Shown here: positions 51,757 to 60,844 of the stretch, piece by piece
How the letters are laid out: each line of letters starts with the position of its first letter
How positions within the stretch are numbered: position 1 is the stretch's first letter
Assembly: GCA_945905815.1 (NCBI GenBank)
Contig: CAMDQH010000011.1
Span: forward strand, 1 to 60,844
Length of the DNA stretch: 60,844 bases
Direction of reading: 5' to 3'
From: Bacteriovorax stolpii
GTDB lineage: Bacteria; Bdellovibrionota; Bacteriovoracia; Bacteriovoracales; Bacteriovoracaceae
Program-made: the position numbers and the translations under genes
Notes under the pieces: model-generated
What the model saw: only the letters and a program-made list of their open reading frames with translations
Databases searched by the model: none
Told to the model about the DNA's origin: nothing

Positions 51757-53307
51757 TTAAAACAATCTTGAGATGTCGTTAAAAAGTGCCACAAAGATTA
51801 AAAGAAAAAGCAACGAAACACCAACTCTCTGTGAGATTTCAATTTTTCTCCGAGACAGTGGGCCACGATTAACAACTTCAAAAATGAGAAACATTATATG
51901 GCCACCATCAAGCACAGGAATTGGGAACAGATTAATAACGCCAAGATTAATAGATATGATAGCCATCAATCTGAAAAACATAGATAGGCTAATATTGAAA
52001 GAATCTGAGGCAACTTTCCCTATTGCGAGAGGACCGCCGATATTATTAAGAGACACTTCGCGAGTGATTAGTTTTTTGTAACCATTGAACGTTTTAACTA
52101 TGCCATCCCACGTGCGTGTGAATGCGCCAGTTAATGCAGCTCCAAAGCTGTCCGCCTTAGAGACAATCAGCTTAGGCGGGATGTATTCCACCCCACTTTC
52201 AATCCCAATTATTTTCGTTTTCTTTTTATCAATTTCTTTAATTTCGGGAATGATCTGCTTCGTAACTTCTTGACCAGCAGTAACAAGAGTTACATTTACA
52301 GACTTACCATCTTCTATTTTTTGAAGTGTCAGTCGCAATTCTTCAAAATTTCGTAGGGCAACTCCATTGATTTTTGAAAGAATATCTCCCTTTTTGATCC
52401 CGGCCTTATCGGCTGGGGAAGACATCACAACGTTATCAACGGTTAGTTCAACAGGAAAAAAACCTAATCCTAATAGGATATCAACAAGGTTTTTTGTAGG
52501 ATCAGAAGAAATAAGAGACTCGCTTGCGGGATCAATTTCAATTTTGTCCTGAGTTTGCTTAAAATTATAAAGATACGCAGTACCTTTAAAATCTGACGAT
52601 ATTTCTTCATATGATGAAGTAAAGGCGGTTGGTTTCTGAGTTAACGATATGTAAAATCGTTCGCCGTTTGCGTTGGTAACAATTGGTCGTTTAACAACAG
52701 AAACGAGGCTAACAAATGCTTCAATAAATGGCTCAATTGCCATATCAACGTTCATTTCAATTTTTTGATCGGCTCTCTTAACAATCACTTTTTCAATTGT
52801 AGAACCTTTGATGTTAAAATCATCAAAGCTAAGTATCTTTTCATCATTTATGCCAATAAGTACGTCACCAGTACGAAGGCCCTTTTGATAGAGGACAGAT
52901 TGTTCAGTAACAAGACCAACCTTCGTTTCTGGTACTTTCTCACCACCGGCAAGAAGACCCACATATAAACAATATGCCAGAATTAAATTTGCGAGAGGAC
53001 CACCAAAAACAATCCAAAACCTGGCCCATTTAGACTTAAAATTAAAGGCAACTTTCTTTTCCTCATCACTCAAAGGTATTTCAGAAAATGGATCATCACC
53101 AAACATTTTAACATATCCACCAAGAGGAACGATTGAAATTGCATACTCGGTACCATTACGTACATGTTTGAAAATTTTAGGTCCAAAACCGAGAGAAAAA
53201 ACTTCTACTCTTACACCAAAGAAACGCGCAAAAAGGAAGTGTCCTAATTCATGAAAGAAAATAAGAGGACCTAGAAATATAATGAAAATTAAAATGCCTT
53301 GTAACAT
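51757..53307 (-). CDS. rseP: Site-2 protease RseP
   Basis: 516 residues. HELGH (19-23) at the end of the first span is the zinc site of S2P metalloproteases; LFPIPVLDGGHIMF near residue 455 gives the third ligand and the LDG motif. Two PDZ domains lie between (about 120-175 and 285-365). It cleaves membrane-bound anti-sigma factors or signal remnants in the inner membrane. Between cdsA and tsaB; order cdsA-rseP is widespread. Confidence 0.93.
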   Translation of the reverse strand: MLQGILIFIIFLGPLIFFHELGHFLFARFFGVRVEVFSLGFGPKIFKHVRNGTEYAISIVPLGGYVKMFGDDPFSEIPLSDEEKKVAFNFKSKWARFWIVFGGPLANLILAYCLYVGLLAGGEKVPETKVGLVTEQSVLYQKGLRTGDVLIGINDEKILSFDDFNIKGSTIEKVIVKRADQKIEMNVDMAIEPFIEAFVSLVSVVKRPIVTNANGERFYISLTQKPTAFTSSYEEISSDFKGTAYLYNFKQTQDKIEIDPASESLISSDPTKNLVDILLGLGFFPVELTVDNVVMSSPADKAGIKKGDILSKINGVALRNFEELRLTLQKIEDGKSVNVTLVTAGQEVTKQIIPEIKEIDKKKTKIIGIESGVEYIPPKLIVSKADSFGAALTGAFTRTWDGIVKTFNGYKKLITREVSLNNIGGPLAIGKVASDSFNISLSMFFRLMAIISINLGVINLFPIPVLDGGHIMFLIFEVVNRGPLSRRKIEISQRVGVSLLFLLIFVALFNDISRLF

Positions 53308-53316
53308 ACGGAATCC

Positions 53317-54138
53317 TTATTGAAAATTCGCCATCAAAAAAAAGGCATAAAAAGGCGCCACAAAGAGCAGACTATCCACTCTATCATATACGCCACCATG
53401 CCCCGGAATAAGGGACGAACTATCTTTTATATCAAACTGACGCTTTAACTTAGATTGAACAAGATCCCCTACTTGAGAGCTACATGCAACCAGCGTAAAG
53501 AAAACTATCATAAACGGGGTAACTTCAGAGATGTATGTTTTCCAAAAATAGTATGTGGAGAGAACAGAAAAGAAAACACCTCCAAGGGCACCCTCAATTG
53601 TTTTCTTGGGGCTAACTGACTCCCATAGTTTATGTTTGCCAAATTTCTTTCCAGTAAAATAAGCCGCTGTATCTACCATGAAGTTTAGAATAAAAAGACC
53701 AACCAGAAACAGTCTCCAGTTGTCGAAGTGAATAATATAACTCAAGCATAAAAGAGGGATGAGAACGACGAGACCGGTCAACCATGAAGTCGCTCTAAAT
53801 ACAGTCAGTAGCATTTCTGATTTTTTGTAAACCAGAAACAAATATCCCAATAATAACACATTAAGAACAATTCCTGCAGAGTTCCAAAAGCTAAAAGAGG
53901 ACTGGCTAATTTGATAAAAATTGAAAAAAGTATAACCCGTAATGTAAAAGACCTGTGCAAGAAAATATTTTTTTGAATTTCTGCGTTGGATATAAAAATT
54001 AGTTATGAGTTCATCGATAACCAAGAAACCAATGATGCCAATAAAAAACAAAGTCGCCTTGGGCCCACTTATAATACAACCAACAACGAGGAGGAGGAGT
54101 ACAATGCCTGAAATGATTCTTGTTTTGGTATTAGACAT
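53317..54138 (-). CDS. cdsA: Phosphatidate cytidylyltransferase CdsA
   Basis: 273 residues with about eight membrane spans. The C-terminal signature S-VGDLVQSKLKRQFDIKDSS with PGHGGVYDRVDSL identifies CdsA, which makes CDP-diacylglycerol from phosphatidate and CTP. It overlaps the upstream uppS gene by one base (TAATG type) and is followed 9 bases later by rseP. Confidence 0.93.
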   Translation of the reverse strand: MSNTKTRIISGIVLLLLVVGCIISGPKATLFFIGIIGFLVIDELITNFYIQRRNSKKYFLAQVFYITGYTFFNFYQISQSSFSFWNSAGIVLNVLLLGYLFLVYKKSEMLLTVFRATSWLTGLVVLIPLLCLSYIIHFDNWRLFLVGLFILNFMVDTAAYFTGKKFGKHKLWESVSPKKTIEGALGGVFFSVLSTYYFWKTYISEVTPFMIVFFTLVACSSQVGDLVQSKLKRQFDIKDSSSLIPGHGGVYDRVDSLLFVAPFYAFFLMANFQ

Positions 54139-54899
54139 TAGGAATTAATCCCTTTAAGAAAAGAGGCCTTGTTTACCTCGGCACTATCTTTTGAGTCTCC
54201 CAGACCATTCTGAGCACTTACATTTCCATATCGACGTTCTCTACTAGAAACATTTTGAATAATCTTCCTCATTTCTCCGACAGTAAAATCAGGCCATTTT
54301 GTTGGAGTAAAATAAAGCTCACCATAAGCCATTTGCCATAGAAGAAAATTAGAAATTCGTTGATCCCCACCTGTCCTTATCATAAGATCCACATCACCAG
54401 TTTCTGGTCGATACATAAGAGAAGTTAAGTCTGATTCAGTCATTTCTTTTTCAGGGTGTGAAGCATGGAAAATATTTATTGCCCTTACAATTTCAGCTCG
54501 CCCACCATAATTAAATGCGAAAGTTAAATTAAGACCGGTCGCATTTGTGGTTAAGTCTTCAACTTCCTTAATCAAAGAAATTGTTTCAGCTGGAAGATTT
54601 TGAATTTCGCCAATAACTTTAAATTTTATATTATTAAAAACGATTCGTTGTTTTTCCTTTAAAAGAAACTTACTAAGCAACCTGAAAAGAATTGAAACTT
54701 CCTCAAAAGGCCGGCTCCAGTTTTCAGTTGAAAACGCGTATAGGGTAAGAGCTTTCAAGCCTAGCTCGTCAGCTGATTGTACAATATCGGAAACAACAGC
54801 TGAACCTCTAACATGTCCCCATATACGAGGGCGAATACGTTGGTTAGCCCACCGTCCATTCCCATCCATAATAATAGCAACATGTTTAATTTGTGACAT
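54138..54899 (-). CDS. uppS: Undecaprenyl diphosphate synthase UppS
   Basis: 253 residues. HVAIIMDGNGRWANQR with D12 and the later RTGGDQRISNFLLWQ are the cis-prenyltransferase hallmarks. It builds undecaprenyl diphosphate, the lipid carrier for cell-wall sugars. Located directly after frr (1-base gap) and overlapping cdsA by one base; the order frr-uppS-cdsA is common. Confidence 0.95.
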   Translation of the reverse strand: MSQIKHVAIIMDGNGRWANQRIRPRIWGHVRGSAVVSDIVQSADELGLKALTLYAFSTENWSRPFEEVSILFRLLSKFLLKEKQRIVFNNIKFKVIGEIQNLPAETISLIKEVEDLTTNATGLNLTFAFNYGGRAEIVRAINIFHASHPEKEMTESDLTSLMYRPETGDVDLMIRTGGDQRISNFLLWQMAYGELYFTPTKWPDFTVGEMRKIIQNVSSRERRYGNVSAQNGLGDSKDSAEVNKASFLKGINS

Positions 54900-54900
54900 A

Positions 54901-55458
54901 TTAGACTGTCAAAAGTTCTTTTTCTTTAGCATCAACGATTTTATCAACATCTTTAATGAAGTTGTCGGTGATCTTCTGAATTTCCTCTTGGATTTTCTTA
55001 GATTCATCTTCCGATATTTTTTTATCTTTCTCGCTAGCTTTGACTTTATCATTTTGCTCGCGGCGAACGTTGCGAATTGCTACTTTTGCATCTTCGCCTA
55101 ACTTCTTAACATCTTTTACGAAAGCTTTACGCTTATCTTCAGTCAAAGTAGGGAAAGAAATACGGATAATGTTTCCATCGTTACCTGGTGTAAGCCCAAG
55201 ATTAGCTCCAAGGATCGCCTTTTCAATAGAGCCGATAAGCGTTTTATCGAATGGCTGTATTTGGAGAAGCCGAGCTTCAGGAGTAGAAATCTGTCCCATA
55301 TTTTTAATCGGAGTTGGAGTGCCATAGTAGTCGGCCATGATACCGTCTAAAACTGAAGCAGTTGCACGACCAGTTCTAACTTTCGTCATTTGGTTTTGCA
55401 GCGACTTTATCGCTTTATTCATATGATCATCAAGAATAGGTTTTAGCTCTTTTATCAT
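54901..55458 (-). CDS. frr: Ribosome recycling factor
   Basis: 185 residues. TGRATASVLDGIMADYYGTP (30-49) and the C-terminal helical bundle are those of RRF. The protein splits post-termination ribosomes with EF-G. Start with an AGGAGAAACAGGT-type ribosome site before the ATG at 55458. Between pyrH (12 bases upstream) and uppS. Confidence 0.96.
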   Translation of the reverse strand: MIKELKPILDDHMNKAIKSLQNQMTKVRTGRATASVLDGIMADYYGTPTPIKNMGQISTPEARLLQIQPFDKTLIGSIEKAILGANLGLTPGNDGNIIRISFPTLTEDKRKAFVKDVKKLGEDAKVAIRNVRREQNDKVKASEKDKKISEDESKKIQEEIQKITDNFIKDVDKIVDAKEKELLTV

Positions 55459-55470
55459 ACCTGTTTCTCC

Positions 55471-56229
<759 letters not shown>

Positions 56230-56248
56230 GTTTAAATCTTTTCAGGAA

Positions 56249-57169
56249 TTAATTTTGTCCTGACAATCGAGCAACTTCTGCTGCGAAGTCATCTTCTTTC
56301 TTCTGTATACCTTCACCAAGATTGAATTTAACAAACTTGGTGACTTTAATTGAAGCACCTACTGCTTTAGCAGTAGTTTCAATCAAGTTACCGACTGTTA
56401 TATCAGGGTTTTTCACAAAAGATTGCTCATAAAGACAAACATCAGAAGCAAGTTTTGCTAGTTTACCTTTAACGATATTTGGAATCATCGCTTCTGGCTT
56501 ACCTTGCTCTTTTAATTGAGCAGCATAAATTTCAGCTTCTTTAGCTTTGAATGTTTCGTCGATTTGATCCCCGTTAAGAAACTGAGGGTTAGCAGCAGCA
56601 ATTTGCATGCAAAGATCTTTAACCATGTCTTTGAATGTGTCGTTAGTGCTTACGTCTTTATCAGTTTCAACTTTGCAAAGAACACCAATTTTCCCAGAGT
56701 GAACGTATGAACCAATCATTCCGTTTTCTGTAAGTGTCATAAGCTCATAACGACGAATATCAATTTTTTCACCGATCTTAATGGTAAGTTCAGAAATAAG
56801 ATCTTGAACAGTTCCACCGGCCGGAGTTTTCGATGCAAGTAAAGCAGCGATTGTTGTAACTTTATTATCAACAGCAACATTTACTGCAGTCGAAGACAAC
56901 TTTTGAAAATCTTCATTTTTTGCAGCAAAATCGGTCTCAATATTAACTTCAAGAACTGCTGCTGTTTTGCCTTTAACAACGGCCATAATTACACCCTCGG
57001 CTGCAATTCGTGATGACTTCTTAGCTGCAGCCGCAAGGCCCTTAGCACGAAGATAATCAACCGCTTTAGCAACATCACCAGTGCATTCATCAAGGGCTTT
57101 TTTACAGTCCATCATTCCTGCGCCAGTTGTTTCACGAAGATTTTTTACGTCAGTAGCTGTATATGCCAT
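56249..57169 (-). CDS. tsf: Elongation factor Ts
   Basis: 306 residues. The N-terminal UBA-like stretch VKNLRETTGAGMMDCKKAL and the VEINIETDFVAKN-like core (EVNIETDFAAKNEDF) are typical. It restores EF-Tu-GTP. In the standard rpsB-tsf pair, 24 bases after rpsB. Start with GGATATTACC ahead of the ATG. Confidence 0.96.
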   Translation of the reverse strand: MAYTATDVKNLRETTGAGMMDCKKALDECTGDVAKAVDYLRAKGLAAAAKKSSRIAAEGVIMAVVKGKTAAVLEVNIETDFAAKNEDFQKLSSTAVNVAVDNKVTTIAALLASKTPAGGTVQDLISELTIKIGEKIDIRRYELMTLTENGMIGSYVHSGKIGVLCKVETDKDVSTNDTFKDMVKDLCMQIAAANPQFLNGDQIDETFKAKEAEIYAAQLKEQGKPEAMIPNIVKGKLAKLASDVCLYEQSFVKNPDITVGNLIETTAKAVGASIKVTKFVKFNLGEGIQKKEDDFAAEVARLSGQN

Positions 57170-57193
57170 GGTAATATCCTTTTAATTTTTAAA

Positions 57194-57991
57194 TTAAGCT
57201 TCAGTCTCGTCAGCACCTTGAAGATCAATATCCTTCGAGTATTTAGCAAGAATTTCATTCTCAAGTGCCATATCACGGTTGTCTTCTGAACCATCATCTT
57301 TACGAGCTTTAGATCCGCCTTCAGTAATAGCGTTAGCGAAATAGTCTAAGAAAAGAGTGATTGATTTAAGAGCATCATCGTTACCAGGAACAACATACTC
57401 GATTCCTGTAGGGTCACAGTTAGTATCTGTAACAGCAACAACTGGAATACCAAGAACGTTAGCTTCTTTAACTGCAATGTGTTCATTGTTTGGATCGATG
57501 ATGAAGATAGCTCCTGGAAGCTTTCTCATATTCTTGATACCACCCAAGTTTTTCTCAAGCTTAGCTACTTCTTTTTCTACGTTAGATTGCTCTTTTTTAG
57601 TAAGAAGTTTGTAATCACCGTTTTCTTTCATCTTTTCAACTTTACGTATTTTATCGATTGAAAGAGCGATCGTTTTATAATTTGTAAGCATTCCGCCGAG
57701 CCAACGTGAAGTTACGTGGAAAGCTCCGCAAGACTCAGCTGTTTTCTTAACCATGTCCGCAGCTTGTCTTTTTGTTCCTACGAAAAGAACTGACTTACCA
57801 GATGCAGAAGTTTTCTTCAAAAACTCATAAGCTTTTTCGGCCATAGGAAGAGTTTGTTGAAGATCGATGATGTAGATACCGTTACGTTCACCGTAAACGT
57901 ATTTTTTCATCTTTGGGTTCCACTTGTGTGTTTGGTGACCGAAGTGAGCTCCGGCTTCAAGCAATTGCTTGACTGACAAATTGTTAGACAT
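57194..57991 (-). CDS. rpsB: Ribosomal protein S2
   Basis: 265 residues. LLEAGAHFGHQTHKWNPKM and RWLGGMLTNYKT, and VAVTDTNCDP are S2 motifs. The C-terminal tail (EILAKYSKDIDLQGADETEA) is longer and acidic compared with E. coli S2. Preceded by a GAGGAG ribosome site embedded in a structured leader. First gene of the operon rpsB-tsf-pyrH-frr-uppS-cdsA-rseP. Confidence 0.97.
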   Translation of the reverse strand: MSNNLSVKQLLEAGAHFGHQTHKWNPKMKKYVYGERNGIYIIDLQQTLPMAEKAYEFLKKTSASGKSVLFVGTKRQAADMVKKTAESCGAFHVTSRWLGGMLTNYKTIALSIDKIRKVEKMKENGDYKLLTKKEQSNVEKEVAKLEKNLGGIKNMRKLPGAIFIIDPNNEHIAVKEANVLGIPVVAVTDTNCDPTGIEYVVPGNDDALKSITLFLDYFANAITEGGSKARKDDGSEDNRDMALENEILAKYSKDIDLQGADETEA

Positions 57992-57997
57992 AGAAAT

Positions 57998-58063
57998 CTC
58001 CTCTGGTGGTTTTTATCAGATCACTTCTTGCCACGGTTAAGTGGACCTACCAGTTGAAGTGAT
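57998..58063 (-). promoter_or_regulatory. rpsB leader with predicted pseudoknot
   Basis: Minus strand: outer stem ATCACTTC/GAAGTGAT (58063-58056 with 58027-58020), an inner CCAC/GTGG hairpin (58044-58041 with 58034-58031), and CTGGT in the loop (58053-58049) complementary to ACCAG (58007-58003) that touches the GAGGAG ribosome site (58003-57998). Loop-to-downstream pairing would give a pseudoknot that covers or positions the ribosome site, as in the S2-autoregulated leader of E. coli. Binding by S2 here is inference. Confidence 0.6.
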
Positions 58064-58086
58064 TAGATTTCCCCTAATGGGGATGT

Positions 58087-58120
58087 AAAAAAGGGTCACA
58101 TGTAGATAACACATGGACCC
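58087..58120 (-). terminator. Intrinsic terminator of ftsK
   Basis: Minus strand GGGTC and CATGT pair with ACATG and GACCC around a short loop, with a one-base bulge, followed by TTTTTT. It lies about 28 bases after the ftsK stop and separates ftsK from the rpsB leader. Confidence 0.8.
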
Positions 58121-58147
58121 GTTTACGACAAGATTATTGGGCTGAAA

Positions 58148-60535
58148 TCAAGGCATTGAATCGTTCGGTGGGGGTAGTAAAACCTTGCGTGGTTTCGAGC
58201 CTTGAGCAGGCCCAACCACACCATGACGCTCCATTTCCTCAATCAAATTTGCAGCACGATTATAACCAACTCCGAGACGTCTCTGGAGAAATGAGGCACT
58301 TGCAACTCTGTGCATGGCAACACAACGAACAGCATCTGAGTATTTCTCATCCTTTAGCGGACCACCTTCACCATCGGAAGTAATACCTTCGACATCATCG
58401 TCGGCCACTCCGTTATTCTGAATGAACTCCATTGCTTCAGTATTAAACTGAGAAGGCAAGGTTGCTAGTTTATCAACTAAGGCTTCAATCTCATCTTCAT
58501 GCACATAGGCCGAGTGCATGCGAAGGATATCGATACCTTGTTTGAAAAGCATATCGCCTTTTCCTAATAGTTTTTCAGCACCCATTCCGTCCAAAATAAC
58601 TCGGGAATCGATGTTAGTGAACACTCGGAATGCCACTCGAGTCGGAAAGTTAGCTTTAATAACACCCGTTATGATGTCAGTAGAAGGACGCTGAGTTGCA
58701 AGTACAATATGAATTCCTGAAGCTCGAGCTTTTGCAGCAAGTTTTGAAATCGCCATTTCAATCGCTTTACCAGATTTAGATAGCATCAGATCTGCAAACT
58801 CATCCACCACAATAACAATAAATGGTAACTCAAAATCTACGGTATCAGAATCTGGATAGTACTTACTAATTTTGCAAGTAAGCTCAGGGCCTACAATTTT
58901 AACTTTTTTGTTAAAGCCATCAATGTTCTTCACACCAAAATCTTTTAACAACGTATAACGTCTTTCCATTTCTTCAATCGCCCACATTAGTGCAATCGAG
59001 GCAATCTGAGGATCTGTCACAACTGGCATGATTAAGTGAGGCAATCGTTGATAAAGGGCAAGCTCAAGCTGTTTTGGATCAAGCATGATCAAGCGAAGTT
59101 TTTTAGGAGAAAACTTAATAATGAGTGAAATGAGAAGTGTATTAATAAATACTGATTTACCAGCACCAGTTGTACCGGCCACCAGTAGATGGGGTGTTGC
59201 AGCCAAATCAATGACGGCAGGATCACCATAAGCATCTTTCCCCATAGCGATAGGAAGTCGATAACTTGGATTGTTAAACATGGGAGATTTTAAAACTTCA
59301 TCCAGATAAATTACGTCTCGTGGATTTCTAGGAACCTCAATTCCTATTGTTGATTTTCCTTTCATTGGATAAACCATACGAATCGGTGCACCCATTAGCG
59401 CTAAAGAAAGATCGTCCGTACGATTAGTTACTCCAGTTACTTTTACACCAGCACCAAGCTCAAGTTCAAAGGTATCAACTACAGGCCCTTTAAGAACGTT
59501 GATCACTTGAGAGTTAATATTAAACTCTTTAAGCTTATCTTCAATTGATCGTGCAATCTTTTCAAAATACTGATCATCGGGATCTTTGAATTGATTAAGT
59601 TGATTTTTCTGAGTGATACAATTGATAAGTTCTTCACTTTCGAAAAACATATCTTCTGCTGCAATATTTTGAACTTGAAACGGACTTTCAACATCTTCAA
59701 GCTCGTCACTTTCATCTGATTCTGAATTTTCTGATTCATCAATTTGAGAATCAATAAATTCTTCTTCCGTATCCTCAGCTGCCTCATCTTCTTCTTCAGT
59801 CTCTTCTTCTTGAATTTCTTCAACAGACTCAGGTATTTCTAAAGCTTCAACTGGAACAGATCTTTGAACTTCTGAAATTTTAGGGGAGCCCGTGATTTTG
59901 AGTTTATTTGGACTTGGCGCCTTTACCTCTTCCTGATTTCTTAATCTCGCAACAACCTTTTCAAAGTTGAGTTTGAGAGTTACGAAATATTTTTTAGCAT
60001 CGAATGACTTAATTGCAGAATAATCAGCGTTCTTAACCAATATGCCTAACGCTATAATTTTATTCCAAACAAAATTACATGTTTTAAAGAATTTTTTCTC
60101 AGAAACAAGATAGAAAAAACTTAGTCCCAAAATTAGAACAGAGCTAAAAACAGTTAACGAGCTAACATTTTCTTTTAATAAAGAGAAAAGTCCCTCGCCC
60201 AAAGTTTCCGGCAATACAACGTAACATGACAAAAGTGTTAATGGCAAAAGTGCGACAATCACAATTTGATTTTTGAAGTCTTTCTTTTTATTTAAAACAA
60301 ATGAATGGAGAACAGCAAAAGTTACAAAAGAAATTGTTACCCAAATGCCACACCAGTATCCAAAGTTGGCAAGAAGACTAAAAAAGTAATATGAGAAAAA
60401 ATTAATGGATTGATTTTGATAAGCTATTTCATAATAGTTATCAGGAAGGTTATCGCGATAGTAAAAGTAGATTAGGTTTAAGGTTGTAAGAATAAACAAC
60501 GTATAGAGTTGCGTGCGTAGAATTTTTTTTTCCAT
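58148..60535 (-). CDS. ftsK: DNA translocase FtsK
   Basis: 795 residues from the ATG at 60535; the TTG further upstream at 60574 is not needed. Four membrane spans (about 5-165), an acidic Glu/Asp-rich linker (about 215-305), then the motor with Walker A AGTTGAGKSVF, Walker B-like IVVDEFADLM and ATQRPSTDIITG, and a C-terminal gamma winged helix (AMHRVASASFLQRRLGVGYN) that reads KOPS-like sequences. It moves chromosome ends through the division septum. The linker is very acidic rather than Pro/Gln-rich as in E. coli. Confidence 0.93.
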   Translation of the reverse strand: MEKKILRTQLYTLFILTTLNLIYFYYRDNLPDNYYEIAYQNQSINFFSYYFFSLLANFGYWCGIWVTISFVTFAVLHSFVLNKKKDFKNQIVIVALLPLTLLSCYVVLPETLGEGLFSLLKENVSSLTVFSSVLILGLSFFYLVSEKKFFKTCNFVWNKIIALGILVKNADYSAIKSFDAKKYFVTLKLNFEKVVARLRNQEEVKAPSPNKLKITGSPKISEVQRSVPVEALEIPESVEEIQEEETEEEDEAAEDTEEEFIDSQIDESENSESDESDELEDVESPFQVQNIAAEDMFFESEELINCITQKNQLNQFKDPDDQYFEKIARSIEDKLKEFNINSQVINVLKGPVVDTFELELGAGVKVTGVTNRTDDLSLALMGAPIRMVYPMKGKSTIGIEVPRNPRDVIYLDEVLKSPMFNNPSYRLPIAMGKDAYGDPAVIDLAATPHLLVAGTTGAGKSVFINTLLISLIIKFSPKKLRLIMLDPKQLELALYQRLPHLIMPVVTDPQIASIALMWAIEEMERRYTLLKDFGVKNIDGFNKKVKIVGPELTCKISKYYPDSDTVDFELPFIVIVVDEFADLMLSKSGKAIEMAISKLAAKARASGIHIVLATQRPSTDIITGVIKANFPTRVAFRVFTNIDSRVILDGMGAEKLLGKGDMLFKQGIDILRMHSAYVHEDEIEALVDKLATLPSQFNTEAMEFIQNNGVADDDVEGITSDGEGGPLKDEKYSDAVRCVAMHRVASASFLQRRLGVGYNRAANLIEEMERHGVVGPAQGSKPRKVLLPPPNDSMP

Positions 60536-60700
60536 ACATAAATTGTAGGGAGCGGTGAGAAAAAGAGCAAGCAATTGAAAGGTAGGACCACAATAGGGGC
60601 AAAAAAATACTGTTTTTTTATAAAAATCAGCACTGCCGAAAGAGGTAAAATTTTAAATTGCTAAGTATTCAGGCAATCGTCTAGTGCTTGAGTTGAAAAT

Positions 60701-60728
60701 AAAAAAGCCCTCTTTCGAGGGCTTTTTT
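60701..60728 (-). terminator. Terminator of the rRNA operon
   Basis: GCCCTC-TTTC-GAGGGC with flanking A6 and T8, a 12-bp stem on either strand, so it works both ways. On the minus strand it lies 12 bases beyond the 3' end of 5S rRNA and ends the rRNA transcript; on the plus strand no gene reads into it. Confidence 0.9.
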
Positions 60729-60740
60729 TTATAATTAGAG

Positions 60741-60844
60741 GGTGCATCTTGCTATTCTGACACCAAGTTCCCCTGGCACTACCTTCGCCGCAAATGAGCT
60801 TGACTTCCAGGTTCGAGATGTTACTGGGTATTTCCTCACCGCTA
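60741..60844 (-). rRNA. rrf: 5S ribosomal RNA, 3' part (cut by window edge)
   Basis: The minus strand reads AGCGGTGAGGAAATACCCAG, then ATCTCGAACCTGGAAGTCAA and GCTCATTTGCGGCGAAGGTA, the conserved 5S loop and helix sequences, and ends in GCACC, which would pair with the missing GGTGC 5' end. About 104 bases are present, so roughly the first 10-15 are outside. The 23S and 16S genes should follow beyond the right edge. Confidence 0.92.

Overview
The window is a gene-dense piece of an AT-rich Gram-negative chromosome. Outer-membrane barrels, lipoproteins with lipoboxes, a stand-alone peptidoglycan transglycosylase and an rseP/cdsA/uppS block show the Gram-negative envelope. I infer a Bdellovibrionota-type bacterium (Bacteriovorax/Peredibacter-like). 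The reasons are the mix of ribonuclease Y, an alpha-beta fused 2-oxoacid dehydrogenase E1, aromatic and branched-chain amino-acid breakdown genes, and many secreted proteins of unknown function. This placement is inference, because no 16S sequence is inside the window.

Layout. 1-7.9 kb: the 5' end of fabI, a small lipoprotein with a probable frameshift, a plus-strand cluster for tyrosine/homogentisate catabolism (hisC-like aminotransferase, fumarylacetoacetase, homogentisate dioxygenase), an outer-membrane protein, a periplasmic metallo-hydrolase, a flavin reductase, and a glycosyltransferase behind a sigma54-like promoter. 8-12.9 kb: the paired TIGR03546/TIGR03545 genes and the fused E1. 13-24.6 kb is the most accessory-looking part: a secreted subtilase with a large insertion, an ammonium-transporter relic, a large radical SAM protein, two outer-membrane/lipoprotein genes, and a 1164-residue surface lipoprotein with eight Ig-like repeats and a C-terminal lectin-like domain. 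24.8-31.5 kb: leucine dehydrogenase, a 2Fe-2S ferredoxin, a thioredoxin-reductase-like protein, a CNNM/CorC protein and small membrane proteins. 31.5-36.4 kb: an ftsY-zapA-fau-rny-SDR run. 36.4-47.6 kb: epmA, a set of secreted or periplasmic proteins downstream of rimO, mtgA, nadC-nadB, and a short ComEC-like gene. 47.5-60.5 kb: a long minus-strand housekeeping block, in order of transcription ftsK, rpsB, tsf, pyrH, frr, uppS, cdsA, rseP, tsaB, a psd-like gene, pssA, truA, tig. The right edge holds the 3' part of a 5S rRNA gene, so an rRNA operon continues beyond it.

How the genes fit together. Leucine dehydrogenase and the fused E1 would feed branched-chain amino acids into acyl-CoA. The aminotransferase/HGD/FAH group would take tyrosine to fumarate and acetoacetate. 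Both suit a protein-eating lifestyle, as do the secreted subtilase and the papain-like secreted protein. The right-hand block joins translation factors to phospholipid, undecaprenyl and envelope-protease functions.

Points most worth a second look: a PSD-fold protein beside pssA that lacks the pyruvoyl-forming serine; a predicted pseudoknot leader in front of rpsB; a dyad-rich rimO/mtgA intergenic region with a long hairpin that fits better as RNA on the rimO strand; mutually exclusive hairpins after the TIGR03545 gene; the amt relic; and the large Ig-like lipoprotein with a G7 tract at its ribosome-binding site. I found no CRISPR array, no insertion sequence and no tRNA.
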